From positions 248,001-312,000 of the forward strand of contig NZ_KZ300476.1 in NCBI RefSeq assembly GCF_002514735.1: DNA of 64,000 nt. Reading direction: 5' to 3'. The position numbers and the translations under genes are program-made. Within the stretch, counting starts at the first letter, position 1; every line of letters begins with the position of its first letter. Under the pieces are notes generated by a model. The model was not told where the DNA came from, did no database searches, and worked only from the letters and a program-made list of their open reading frames with translations. The stretch is from Sediminicola luteus (lineage in GTDB: Bacteria; Bacteroidota; Bacteroidia; Flavobacteriales; Flavobacteriaceae). Shown piece by piece: positions 46,621-55,718 of this stretch.

Positions 46621-47700
46621 ATGAAAAGCATACAAATACTAGGCCTTATGTCGGGCACCTCCCTCGATGGCTTGGATATGGCCCTTTGTGAATTTCGAAA
46701 AGAAGGAGATCAATGGTCATATACCCTCGGCCCTTGCCAAAGTATTTCCTATGACAGCGGCTGGCAAAAAAAACTGGCCGAAGCCATTAATTATAGTGCT
46801 TTGGAATTGGGGGTATTGCACAACAAGTATGGCACTTGGCTGGGCGAACAAGTTCAAAATTTCAAAAACCAAAACACCCTTAAAATAGATTATGTAGCCA
46901 GTCATGGACACACCATACACCATCGTCCGGATCTGGGCTATACTTGCCAGATCGGATCGGGCCAACATTTGGCCAACGCCTGTCATTTGCCCACCATAAG
47001 CGATTTCCGCACCCAAGATGTCGCCTTGGGCGGACAAGGGGCGCCTCTCGTGCCAATTGGGGACCGCTTGTTGTTTGAGGAACATAGCTTTTGTTTAAAC
47101 TTGGGCGGTATCAGTAACGTATCTTTTGAAAAAAATGGGGAACGTATCGCCTACGATATCGGCCTGGCCAATATGCCCCTGAATTACCTAAGTCGAAAAA
47201 TAGGCTTGGAATATGATAAAGATGGCCAACTGGCTCGGCAGGGAAAAGTCATCCCTGCGCTATTGGAACAATTGAATGCCTTAGCCTATTACCAGCTACC
47301 CTACCCAAAGTCTACAGGCTACGAATGGTTCGAAACAGAAGTAATACCGCTACTTGAAAACACCGAGCATTCCACCGAAGACCTTTTACATACCTGCATT
47401 GCCCATATAACCGATCAGTTAGCCATAGACATCAATACCCAAGCAACGGAAGCCCATCACTCCCTTCTGGTAACCGGCGGAGGCGCCTTAAACGGATATC
47501 TTATGGAGGCCTTGGCCAACAAGCTCAACAAGAACATTCAACTATCTCAAGCAAGCCTAGAGACAATCGAATATAAAGAAGCCTTAATCTTTGCCTTTAT
47601 GGGCGCCCTTCGCTTGCAGAACTCACCCAATTGCCTAAGCAGTGTCACTGGCGCCAAAACTGATGCTATCGGCGGGGTATTACATTGGCCCAACTTCTAA
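46621..47700 (+). CDS. anmK: Anhydro-N-acetylmuramic acid kinase
   Basis: This 359-residue ASKHA-fold kinase opens the 1,6-anhydro ring of anhydroMurNAc and phosphorylates it to MurNAc-6-phosphate, the MurQ substrate. The N-terminal phosphate loop GLMSGTSLDGLDMALC, the core HGHTIHHRPD, the DFRTQDVALGGQGAPLVP block and NLGGISNVS are all family marks, and VTGGGALNGYLME forms the adenosine site. It follows nagZ with a 2-nt gap and is the last gene of the operon. Confidence 0.97.
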   Translation: MKSIQILGLMSGTSLDGLDMALCEFRKEGDQWSYTLGPCQSISYDSGWQKKLAEAINYSALELGVLHNKYGTWLGEQVQNFKNQNTLKIDYVASHGHTIHHRPDLGYTCQIGSGQHLANACHLPTISDFRTQDVALGGQGAPLVPIGDRLLFEEHSFCLNLGGISNVSFEKNGERIAYDIGLANMPLNYLSRKIGLEYDKDGQLARQGKVIPALLEQLNALAYYQLPYPKSTGYEWFETEVIPLLENTEHSTEDLLHTCIAHITDQLAIDINTQATEAHHSLLVTGGGALNGYLMEALANKLNKNIQLSQASLETIEYKEALIFAFMGALRLQNSPNCLSSVTGAKTDAIGGVLHWPNF

Positions 47701-47777
47701 ACCAGCTCCATACAGGGTCAAAAACTATTCAAGGAAAAGACTTCCCTTCATTTCGAGACAAGACTTGAAGTTACTTG

Positions 47778-47824
47778 CCTGACGGCAGTCAGGTTAAATC
47801 TCGCCATGCCTGCCAGAAGGCAGG
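47778..47824. repeat. Pair of REP-like palindromes
   Basis: CCTGAC-GGCA-GTCAGG (47778-47793) and CCTGCC-AGAA-GGCAGG (47809-47824), two 6-bp hairpins 15 nt apart. The second shares its CCTGC/GCAGG core with the hairpin that replaces the anticodon arm in the tRNA-Pro remnant at 26343-26405, which suggests a dispersed intergenic repeat family. Confidence 0.6.
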
Positions 47825-47945
47825 ATTATCGAGTAAATTTAGCCTCTGGACGGGAGTTAAAACATGACTTTTACCCGAAGTAAAACCTTTGGTAAGTCAC
47901 AGTACGATTTCGCCTGATAGCCGCCAAAATTCCCGCCAAATTCCG

Positions 47946-47953
47946 TAATTTTG
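47946..47953 (+). promoter_or_regulatory. Bacteroidota -7 element upstream of udk
   Basis: TAATTTTG fits TAnnTTTG exactly, about 107 nt before the udk ATG; no -33 element at the usual distance. It would give a leader of about 100 nt. Confidence 0.33.
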
Positions 47954-48059
47954 AAGTACGATTTCCGGGCAATTACCGGAGACCGATTTTTATTTAGGGA
48001 ACCCATGTATAGCTCGTTTGCATCGAAACCAAATAAGCTCTACACATACAGAAACACAT

Positions 48060-48668
48060 ATGCTGGTTATAGGAATCGCAGGAGGCACAGGTTGTGGAAA
48101 GACCACGGTGGTAAATCATATTATACAAGAACTACCGGAAGATCAGGTCGGGGTCATTACCCAAGACTCCTACTACAAAGACTTGAGCCATTTGTCTTTT
48201 GAAGAGCGTACCAAAGTAAATTTTGACCACCCACGGGCCATCGATTTCGATTTGCTCTGTGAACATATTGAGGCGCTTAAAAAGGGGGGAGCCATCGAGC
48301 AGCCCGTGTATTCTTTTGTACAGCATAACCGTACCAAAGACACCCTACGCACCCAACCCCGTAAAGTAATGATCATCGAGGGGATTTTGATATTGACCAA
48401 TCCCAAAATCAGGGAAATGATGGATATCAAAATATTCGTGCACACCGATTCGGACGAAAGGCTGATCCGAAGGTTACGACGCGACATCATTGACCGCGGG
48501 CGTGATATCGAAGAGGTATTGAACCGTTATCAAAACACCCTTAAACCCATGCACGAACAATTTATTGAACCCACCAAAGAATACGCCGATCTTATCATAC
48601 CCAACAACAAGCGTAATACGGTGGCCATTGATATCGTTCGTACCATAATCAACGAAAAACTTTTGTAA
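48060..48668 (+). CDS. udk: Uridine kinase
   Basis: Start set at ATG 48060, which puts the Walker A motif GIAGGTGCGKTT at residues 5-16 as in other Udk proteins; an upstream ATG at 48018 would add an unusual tail. The 202-residue enzyme phosphorylates uridine and cytidine for pyrimidine salvage. TQDSYYKDLSHLSFEER, NFDHPRAIDFDLL and VMIIEGILIL (Walker B region) are typical. The stop touches the ATG of the ftsB-like gene (TAAATG). Confidence 0.95.
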   Translation: MLVIGIAGGTGCGKTTVVNHIIQELPEDQVGVITQDSYYKDLSHLSFEERTKVNFDHPRAIDFDLLCEHIEALKKGGAIEQPVYSFVQHNRTKDTLRTQPRKVMIIEGILILTNPKIREMMDIKIFVHTDSDERLIRRLRRDIIDRGRDIEEVLNRYQNTLKPMHEQFIEPTKEYADLIIPNNKRNTVAIDIVRTIINEKLL

Positions 48669-49001
48669 ATGGGGTGGCTCGATTTTAAAAATAAAAAATG
48701 GTTTTCACGAATCGCCAATATTTACGTGTTGGTGACCAGCATTTTCTTGGTCTGGATGTTGTTTTTCGACACCAACTCCCTCTTGATCCATTGGGAATTG
48801 AAAAAAGAAATAGATAAGCTGGAAGACCAAATCGAGTTTTTAGAGACTGAAATCGAAAAAGACAAAAAGATAATCCAAAAACTGTCCTCGAAAAAAGAAC
48901 TGGAAAAGTTTGCTCGGGAAGAATATTACCTAAAAAAGAAAAACGAGGAGATTTTCCTTATCGAGTACGAAGACAGTACCAAAACCACTACCCATGAGTG
49001 A
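48669..49001 (+). CDS. FtsB/DivIC-family septum formation protein
   Basis: This 110-residue bitopic protein has one membrane helix (about 15-35, IANIYVLVTSIFLVWMLFF) and a coiled coil (about 45-80), ending with FAREEYYLKKKNEEIFLIE. The last part is the conserved DivIC/FtsB tail with its A-R-E-x-Y motif. It would form a complex with FtsL/FtsQ-type proteins at the division site. It overlaps the next gene by 8 nt. Confidence 0.88.
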   Translation: MGWLDFKNKKWFSRIANIYVLVTSIFLVWMLFFDTNSLLIHWELKKEIDKLEDQIEFLETEIEKDKKIIQKLSSKKELEKFAREEYYLKKKNEEIFLIEYEDSTKTTTHE

Positions 49002-50373
49002 CTTGTTAAGCGATTTTGACGCCGTAAGCGCCAAACAGTGGAAACAGAAAATCCAGGTAGACCTAAAAGGGGCCGACTATAACGACACCTTGGTCTACGA
49101 AACCCTCGAAGGCATAAACATTAAACCGTTTTACCATAGCGAGGACCTAGCCCCCCTTTCTTTGAAAGGCAACGGAACACCCCAAAATTGGGCCGTAACC
49201 CAACAAATCGACACGCTTCAAGGTGATGATAAAGCAAACGCCCAGGCTTTGGATAGCCTAGGTCGCGGTGCCGAAGCCATTCGATTCACGAATGTTTCCG
49301 GTAAAACCGATTTTACGAATTTGCTTCAAGATGTTGATCTTTCAGTACATCCGGTGTACTTTGATTTCGCAGCGGAGGCATCTGACTTGGTTGAAGCCTT
49401 GGCTAAGCTTACCGACAAAGCTGGCATCCACCTCGGTCTAGACCCTATTGGTCATCTTGCAACCACTGGGAATTGGCGTAAAGACGAAACTAGTGATATT
49501 GCATTGCTGCTAAACCAACTATCCCAAGAGGAAGCCAAGGAAAATCGAACGTACTTAAAAGTAGACGGTAGCCTATACTTAAATGGCGGTGCCAACAGTA
49601 TACAACAACTCGCCTATACCTTGGCCCACACAGCCGAATACCTGCATATTCTGGAAGCCCAAGGCGCTCCTTTTCCCAAAGCAATCTGGGTAGAAATGGG
49701 CGTTGGCGGGCACTATCTTTTCGAAATCGCCAAATTCAGGGCCTTCCGAACTTTATGGGACACCCTTTGCCAAGGCTTTGATACCGAAATCAGCTTGCAT
49801 TTGACCGCTACCCCAGGCCTACGCAACAAAACCCTCTACGACTACAACGTAAACTTGCTGCGTACCACCACCGAATGTATGTCGGCCATACTAGGCGGGG
49901 CCGACGCGGTCTGCAATACCAATTACGACCAATTGTATGCCCATGATTCTGAATTCGCCTCACGTATCGCGCGTAATCAATTGATCGTTTTAAAAGAAGA
50001 AAGTAGCCTAGGGCAGGTAAACAATGTGGCCGATGGCGCGTATTATTTAGAAAGTATTGGCGCACAGTTTAGTCAAAAAGCTTTGGACCTTTTCAAACAA
50101 TTGGAAAATCAGGGTGGTTTTTTAAAGCTACTGAAAGAAGGCAACATTCAGCGCAAGATCAAAGAAAGCCACTTAAAGGCCCAAAAACGTTTCGATGCCG
50201 GGGAAGAAGTACTTATCGGTTCTAATATATACCCGAATCCCGAAGACCAAATGAAAGGCAATCTCAACATTGAACCTTTTAGCAAACCCATACCCCACCA
50301 AACCAAAATAGTTCCGATACGCCCTAGAAGATTGGCAACGGAACTCGAACAAAAACGACTAGAAGATGAGTAG
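48994..50373 (+). CDS. mutA: Methylmalonyl-CoA mutase small (beta) subunit
   Basis: This 459-residue protein matches the TIM-barrel part of methylmalonyl-CoA mutase and stops before the B12-binding domain, as expected for the non-catalytic subunit. Recognisable blocks are [20 protein letters not shown] at the start and [16 protein letters not shown] in the barrel. The partner subunit follows with an 8-nt overlap. Together they interconvert methylmalonyl-CoA and succinyl-CoA. Confidence 0.93.
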   Translation: MSDLLSDFDAVSAKQWKQKIQVDLKGADYNDTLVYETLEGINIKPFYHSEDLAPLSLKGNGTPQNWAVTQQIDTLQGDDKANAQALDSLGRGAEAIRFTNVSGKTDFTNLLQDVDLSVHPVYFDFAAEASDLVEALAKLTDKAGIHLGLDPIGHLATTGNWRKDETSDIALLLNQLSQEEAKENRTYLKVDGSLYLNGGANSIQQLAYTLAHTAEYLHILEAQGAPFPKAIWVEMGVGGHYLFEIAKFRAFRTLWDTLCQGFDTEISLHLTATPGLRNKTLYDYNVNLLRTTTECMSAILGGADAVCNTNYDQLYAHDSEFASRIARNQLIVLKEESSLGQVNNVADGAYYLESIGAQFSQKALDLFKQLENQGGFLKLLKEGNIQRKIKESHLKAQKRFDAGEEVLIGSNIYPNPEDQMKGNLNIEPFSKPIPHQTKIVPIRPRRLATELEQKRLEDE

Positions 50374-52504
50374 AAGGAACCTCCAAGATTTGGAAATCTC
50401 CAGGAAGGTATCCGAATCGAATACGAAACCCCAAAACCATAATACAGCCGAAGGTATCACCGTTAAATCTACTTATGGCCCCAGCGATATTGAAGGCTTG
50501 GACCATTTGGATTATGTGGCCGGTATTGCCCCCAACCTACGTGGTCCCTATAGCACCATGTATGTAAGAAGGCCGTGGACCATTAGGCAATATGCCGGAT
50601 TCTCGACCGCTGAGGAAAGTAACGCCTTTTACAGAAGGAATCTAAAAGCCGGACAAAAAGGCTTGTCCGTTGCCTTTGACCTGCCCACTCATAGGGGATA
50701 TGACAGCGACCACCCCCGTGTAGTAGGCGACGTAGGTAAGGCAGGAGTTGCCATTGACTCCGTAGAAGATATGAAAGTGCTCTTCGACGGTATTCCGTTG
50801 GACAAAATGTCGGTTTCCATGACCATGAACGGGGCCGTATTGCCCATTATGGCTTTTTATATTGTAGCAGCCTTAGAGCAAGGCGTAGACCAAAAAACCT
50901 TGGCCGGAACCATACAAAACGACATCTTAAAGGAATTTATGGTGCGTAATACCTACATTTACCCACCTACACCATCGATGCAGCTGATCTCGGACATTTT
51001 TGAATATACCAGTCAGCATATGCCCAAATTCAACAGTATCAGTATTTCGGGCTACCATATGCAAGAAGCCGGTGCCACTGCGGATATAGAACTCGCCTAT
51101 ACCTTGGCCGACGGATTGGAATACATACGCACCGGATTAAAGGCCGGTTTGGACATCGATAGTTTTGCGCCGCGGCTTTCCTTTTTCTGGGCCATTGGCA
51201 TGAACCACTTTATGGAAATAGCCAAAATGCGGGCCGGAAGGTTATTATGGGCCAAAATCGTAAAACAATTTAACCCCCAGAACCCCAAATCGCTCGCCTT
51301 GCGTACCCACTGCCAAACCAGTGGCTGGAGTTTGACCGAGCAAGATCCTTTTAACAATGTTACCCGTACCGCGGTAGAAGCCGCAGCAGCAGCCTTTGGT
51401 GGCACCCAGAGCCTGCATACCAATGCCCTGGACGAAGCTATTGCCCTCCCTACCGATTTTTCGGCACGTATTGCAAGGAACACCCAAATTTTCCTGCAAC
51501 AGGAAACCAAGATCACCAAAACCGTTGACCCCTGGGCCGGCAGCTATTATGTAGAACGCTTGACCAATGATCTGGCCGAAAAAGCCTGGAAACTCATCGA
51601 AGAGGTTGAAGTACTAGGCGGTATGACCAAAGCCATTGAGGCCGGTATACCCAAAATGCGCATCGAAGAGGCCGCCGCACGCAAGCAGGCACGCATCGAT
51701 AGTGGTCAAGACACCATTGTTGGGGTAAACAAATACATACTGGAGGAAGAAGATCCACTTAGCATTCTAGAGGTAGACAACCAAGAAGTACGTCGCCAAC
51801 AGATTGAGCGCATCCAAAACCTAAAAGACAATCGGAACGAAGCCGCGGTACAAGCCGCACTCGACGTCCTTAGCCAAGCTGCGGAAGCCAAGCATAATGG
51901 CGAAACCGCAGAGAACCTTTTGACCCTTGCCGTTGTGGCCGCCCAAGAAAGGGCGACCCTAGGCGAAATCAGTGACGCCTTGGAAAAGGTTTACGGAAGA
52001 CATAAAGCCAAAATCCAATCATTTACCGGAGTGTACGCAAAAGAAATCAAAGCAGACGAAAGTTTTAAAAAGGCACGCGAACTATCCGATAGTTTTGCCG
52101 AACAAGAAGGTCGTCGCCCTAGGATCATGATTGCGAAAATGGGGCAAGACGGGCACGATCGTGGCGCCAAAGTGGTTGCCACCGGTTATGCCGACCTCGG
52201 ATTCGACGTAGATATAGGACCCTTGTTCCAAACTCCGGAGGAAGCCGCCAAACAAGCGGTGGAAAACGATGTGCATATCCTTGGGGTATCTACCTTGGCC
52301 GCAGGTCACAAAACCTTAGTACCGAAAGTGATCGAGGAGCTTACGAAAAGAGGGCGCGAAGACATTATGGTAATCGTAGGTGGGGTAATCCCAAAACAAG
52401 ATTATGATTATCTTTTTGAAGCCGGGGCCATGGCCGTTTTTGGACCAGGAACCAAGATCAGCGAAGCCGCTATTGAAATATTGGAAATTTTGAAGGAAGC
52501 CTAG
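50366..52504 (+). CDS. mutB: Methylmalonyl-CoA mutase large (alpha) subunit
   Basis: This 712-residue catalytic subunit has the substrate barrel (about 35-560; [48 protein letters not shown]) and the cobalamin domain (about 580-712) with DGHDRG, in which His597 binds cobalt from below, then [12 protein letters not shown] and GGVIP. It needs adenosylcobalamin and works with the small subunit encoded just upstream. The pathway is propionate/odd-chain and branched amino acid breakdown, or succinate to propionyl units. Confidence 0.97.
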   Translation: MSRRNLQDLEISRKVSESNTKPQNHNTAEGITVKSTYGPSDIEGLDHLDYVAGIAPNLRGPYSTMYVRRPWTIRQYAGFSTAEESNAFYRRNLKAGQKGLSVAFDLPTHRGYDSDHPRVVGDVGKAGVAIDSVEDMKVLFDGIPLDKMSVSMTMNGAVLPIMAFYIVAALEQGVDQKTLAGTIQNDILKEFMVRNTYIYPPTPSMQLISDIFEYTSQHMPKFNSISISGYHMQEAGATADIELAYTLADGLEYIRTGLKAGLDIDSFAPRLSFFWAIGMNHFMEIAKMRAGRLLWAKIVKQFNPQNPKSLALRTHCQTSGWSLTEQDPFNNVTRTAVEAAAAAFGGTQSLHTNALDEAIALPTDFSARIARNTQIFLQQETKITKTVDPWAGSYYVERLTNDLAEKAWKLIEEVEVLGGMTKAIEAGIPKMRIEEAAARKQARIDSGQDTIVGVNKYILEEEDPLSILEVDNQEVRRQQIERIQNLKDNRNEAAVQAALDVLSQAAEAKHNGETAENLLTLAVVAAQERATLGEISDALEKVYGRHKAKIQSFTGVYAKEIKADESFKKARELSDSFAEQEGRRPRIMIAKMGQDGHDRGAKVVATGYADLGFDVDIGPLFQTPEEAAKQAVENDVHILGVSTLAAGHKTLVPKVIEELTKRGREDIMVIVGGVIPKQDYDYLFEAGAMAVFGPGTKISEAAIEILEILKEA

Positions 52505-52612
52505 TTTTATCTCGAAATCCCTGATAGCCGTGTAATTTCACCTTCTGTTAACAAATTTGATTTTATGGCGTCATAATTAATCGTATTTTTATCGCCTAAC
52601 TTACTTAAATAT

Positions 52613-53386
52613 ATGGGCAAAATCATCGCAGTTGCCAACCAAAAGGGCGGCGTTGGAAAAACCACAACAACGGTGAACTTGGCGGCATCGCTAGGTGTTT
52701 TGGAAAAGAAGGTACTATTGATCGATGCCGACCCCCAGGCAAACGCTACCTCAGGCCTTGGTCTGGACGTGGACAGTATCGAATTCGGCACCTATCAATT
52801 ATTGGAACACACCCGTACGGCCGAAGAGAGTATTCATGAGACCTCCTCCCCAAATGTAGATCTCATTCCTGCCCACATCGACCTGGTGGCGATCGAAATC
52901 GAATTGGTAGACAAAGACCAACGGGAGTACATGCTTAAAAAGGCCTTGGAACCCGTTAAGGACGCTTACGATTATATTTTGATTGACTGCGCCCCTTCTT
53001 TGGGACTTTTGACACTGAACGCCTTAACGGCCTCAGACTCGGTTATCATTCCGATCCAATGTGAATATTTTGCTTTGGAAGGTTTGGGTAAATTATTGAA
53101 CACCGTAAAAAGTGTTCAAAAGATACATAACCCAAATTTGGACATCGAAGGCATGTTGTTGACCATGTTCGACTCGCGCCTACGCTTATCTAACCAAGTA
53201 GTGGAAGAGGTCCGTAAGCACTTTAGCGATATGGTTTTCGACACCATCATCCAACGGAACATTCGTTTAAGTGAGGCACCCTCCTACGGGGAAAGCATAA
53301 TTAAATACGACGCCAGTAGTAAAGGGGCAACCAATTACCTGAACCTGGCCAATGAAGTACTAAAAAAGAACAAGGAAACAGCATAA
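52613..53386 (+). CDS. parA: ParA/Soj chromosome-partitioning ATPase
   Basis: This 257-residue ATPase has the deviant Walker A motif KGGVGKTTTT (about 10-19), Walker A' LLIDADPQANATSGLG and Walker B YILIDCAPSLG. It binds DNA non-specifically as an ATP dimer and moves ParB-bound origins. parB starts on the base after its stop, so they are one unit. A possible TTTG (52556-52559) and TATTTTTA (52584-52591) lie upstream as a weak promoter. Confidence 0.96.
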   Translation: MGKIIAVANQKGGVGKTTTTVNLAASLGVLEKKVLLIDADPQANATSGLGLDVDSIEFGTYQLLEHTRTAEESIHETSSPNVDLIPAHIDLVAIEIELVDKDQREYMLKKALEPVKDAYDYILIDCAPSLGLLTLNALTASDSVIIPIQCEYFALEGLGKLLNTVKSVQKIHNPNLDIEGMLLTMFDSRLRLSNQVVEEVRKHFSDMVFDTIIQRNIRLSEAPSYGESIIKYDASSKGATNYLNLANEVLKKNKETA

Positions 53387-54295
53387 ATGGCGAAAGCGAC
53401 CAAAAAACAAGCTTTGGGCAGGGGTTTATCGGCCCTATTAAAAGATCCTGAAAACGACATCAACGCGGTGGGCGACAAAAACGCCGACAAGGTAGTAGGT
53501 AATATCGTAGAGCTGGAAATGGATACCATTGAGGTAAACCCGTTCCAACCCCGGACCAACTTTAATGACGAGACCCTTCAGGAATTAGCTTCCTCTATTC
53601 GCGAACTTGGGGTAATACAACCCATTACCGTTCGTAAAATGGAGTTCAACAAATACCAGTTGGTTTCTGGAGAACGCAGGTTCAGGGCCTCCAAAATAGT
53701 TGGCCTAAAGACTATTCCGGCCTATATACGGATTGCTAACGATCAAGAGTCGTTGGAAATGGCCTTGGTAGAAAACATCCAAAGGCAAGATCTCGACCCT
53801 ATCGAAATCGCCCTTTCTTACCAACGCTTAATAGACGAGATCCAACTTACCCAAGAGAAGCTGAGTGATCGTGTAGGTAAAAAACGTTCCACCATTGCGA
53901 ACTATCTACGTCTGTTAAAACTAGACCCTATAGTACAGACCGGAATGCGCGACGGATTCTTGAGTATGGGCCATGGTCGAGCGCTGGTAAACATCAGCAA
54001 AAAGAAAGACCAGATCAGTCTATACGAAAAGATCTTGGCCAATCGCTTATCCGTTAGGGAAACAGAAGCTGCGGTAAAAGAATACCAAGAAGGCAAACCG
54101 GAAACGCCTGCAAAAACGCCAACAAAGGAAAATGCCGTACCGGAATTTGCCCAACAAGAAGAAAAGAAACTGACCAAATACCTAGAAGCTGCCGTAGAAT
54201 TGAAAGCATCGGAACGGGGTAAAGGGAAAATAACCATCTCCTTTCACTCGCGCGAAGAGCTGAAACGTATACGAAAACTGATTACGGGTGAATAA
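53387..54295 (+). CDS. parB: ParB/Spo0J chromosome-partitioning CTPase
   Basis: This 302-residue protein has the family layout: N-terminal ParA-activating stretch (KKQALGRGLSALL), CTP-binding domain with NPFQPR and GERRFRAS, HTH region (TQEKLSDRVGKKRSTIANYLRLLKL) that reads parS, and a C-terminal dimer domain. It loads on DNA at parS sites. I saw no close match to the parS palindrome TGTTTCACGTGAAACA by eye near these genes. The next gene overlaps its stop. Confidence 0.96.
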   Translation: MAKATKKQALGRGLSALLKDPENDINAVGDKNADKVVGNIVELEMDTIEVNPFQPRTNFNDETLQELASSIRELGVIQPITVRKMEFNKYQLVSGERRFRASKIVGLKTIPAYIRIANDQESLEMALVENIQRQDLDPIEIALSYQRLIDEIQLTQEKLSDRVGKKRSTIANYLRLLKLDPIVQTGMRDGFLSMGHGRALVNISKKKDQISLYEKILANRLSVRETEAAVKEYQEGKPETPAKTPTKENAVPEFAQQEEKKLTKYLEAAVELKASERGKGKITISFHSREELKRIRKLITGE

Positions 54296-54914
54296 TGTCA
54301 AAATACTTTGTTTCTGTTTCGCACTCTTCCATCTTGGATTGAGCGCTCAAGAAGAAACCCCTACCGAAACCCCAAAAGACTCCTTACAGACCGAACTAAA
54401 GGAAGAAGGCATTATGCTTTCTGAAAGCGTCTTGAGCAAGGTGAAAATAGACCCTTTGGCCCCAAGTAAAGCCGCATTTTATAGTGCGGTATTACCCGGA
54501 TTGGGCCAAGTGTACAATAAACGCTATTGGAAAGTGCCTTTAGTTTGGGGCGCTATAGGCGGGGCTGCCTATGGCTACAAATACAACAACGATCTGTACC
54601 GACGTTTCCGTGAAGCCTTTAAAAGCCGTAGGGCCGGTTTTCGGAACGATGAGTTCATTCGGGAAGACGGAACCGAGATATTCGATCAGGAAGCACTCCA
54701 AAACCAACAAGAACGCTACCAGCGCGACCGCGACCTTTTCCTGTTGCTCACCATAACGGCTTATGCCCTGAACATCATCGATGCGAATGTTGATGCCCAT
54801 TTACAACAATACAATGTGGACACCAACCTTAGTATGGATTTCAAACCCTATCTCGAACAAGATGCCCTGACCGCTCAGGTTAATTACGGTCTAACATTTA
54901 CCTTTACTTTTTAG
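54288..54914 (+). CDS. DUF5683 membrane protein
   Basis: This 208-residue protein reads from a GTG at 54288, overlapping the end of parB by 8 nt; no in-frame ATG precedes the signal peptide (VKILCFCFALFHLGLSAQ). DUF5683 is recognised by SKAAFYSAVLPGLGQVYNKRYWKVP and the following GAIGGAAYGYKYNND helix. A second helix (LFLLLTITAYALNIIDANVDAHL) lies before the C-terminus. It ends in a short beta tail (TFTFTF). The function is unknown; its place between parB and dapB is conserved in Flavobacteriia. Confidence 0.83.
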   Translation: MNNVKILCFCFALFHLGLSAQEETPTETPKDSLQTELKEEGIMLSESVLSKVKIDPLAPSKAAFYSAVLPGLGQVYNKRYWKVPLVWGAIGGAAYGYKYNNDLYRRFREAFKSRRAGFRNDEFIREDGTEIFDQEALQNQQERYQRDRDLFLLLTITAYALNIIDANVDAHLQQYNVDTNLSMDFKPYLEQDALTAQVNYGLTFTFTF

Positions 54915-54964
54915 AGCACAAATTATAAAAACGCCAACCACTTGAACTGGCGAAAAACCAATAC

Positions 54965-55660
54965 ATGAAAATCGCACTTTTAGGCTACGGACGCATGGGA
55001 AAAATGATCGAAGGTATTGCCTTGGATCGTGGCCATAGCATTGTAGCCAAAATAGACAATAACGACCCTTTTGAATTAAACGGTGCCGAGGTGGCCATTG
55101 ACTTTAGTACCCCCGATGCGGCCTTTGGCAATTTAACAAAGTGCTTTGCACAAGGCGTGCCCGTAATTTGCGGTACAACAGGCTGGCTAGACCGTTTTGA
55201 CGAAGCCGTCGCTAATTGCAGCAAGCACGATGGCGGATTCATCTATGCCTCCAATTTTAGTTTGGGGGTAAACTTGTTTTTTGAATTGAACAAAAAACTG
55301 GCCCAAATGATGCAGCCCCAAAAGGACTATAAAACAAGCCTGACCGAAATACATCATATTCATAAACTGGACGCCCCAAGTGGTACCGGAATCACCTTGG
55401 CAGAAGGTGTTCTGGCCCATTCCGATAAGGAAAACTGGAGTCTGGACGGAAAAGTAGCCGAAGATTTACCCATTTATTCCATTCGGGAAGGCGAAGTACC
55501 CGGCACCCATACGGTAACCTACGAAAGCAAAGTAGACACTATTGAAATTACCCACGAAGCCCACAATCGCGAAGGTTTTGCCCTTGGCGCGGTGGTGGCC
55601 GCGGAATGGATTATCGGAAAAACCGGTATTTTTACCATGAAGGACGTTTTAGGCCTTTAA
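54965..55660 (+). CDS. dapB: 4-hydroxy-tetrahydrodipicolinate reductase
   Basis: This 231-residue enzyme of lysine/diaminopimelate synthesis has the nucleotide-binding GYGRMGKMIE at the N-terminus, CGTTGW and the catalytic motif EIHHIHKLDAPSGTG. It reduces the cyclic HTPA intermediate to tetrahydrodipicolinate with NAD(P)H. It is slightly shorter than proteobacterial DapB, as usual in Bacteroidota. Confidence 0.96.
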   Translation: MKIALLGYGRMGKMIEGIALDRGHSIVAKIDNNDPFELNGAEVAIDFSTPDAAFGNLTKCFAQGVPVICGTTGWLDRFDEAVANCSKHDGGFIYASNFSLGVNLFFELNKKLAQMMQPQKDYKTSLTEIHHIHKLDAPSGTGITLAEGVLAHSDKENWSLDGKVAEDLPIYSIREGEVPGTHTVTYESKVDTIEITHEAHNREGFALGAVVAAEWIIGKTGIFTMKDVLGL

Positions 55661-55718
55661 AAAACAAAAGAGAAAAACGAAAGCCCTATACCATACCAGG
55701 CTTCTAAAAACATAAGTC

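Larger units (their letters stand above)
47701..48059. other. 359-bp intergenic region between anmK and udk
   Basis: No gene seen. It holds two adjacent hairpins (47778-47824) and an exact -7 element (47946-47953). There is no classical terminator directly after anmK; the hairpins, 78 nt downstream, may serve as one although they lack T-runs. Confidence 0.6.

Noticed and set aside
47951-48202. Plus-strand frame of 83 residues overlapping udk
   Set aside because: It runs out of frame through the uridine kinase gene and has no family features.
54938-54959. Hairpin CGCCA/TGGCG after the DUF5683 gene as terminator
   Set aside because: Stem is only 5 bp with an 11-nt loop and no T-run follows.
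52505-54965. parS site near parAB
   Set aside because: No sequence close to the 16-bp consensus palindrome was found by eye in this stretch.
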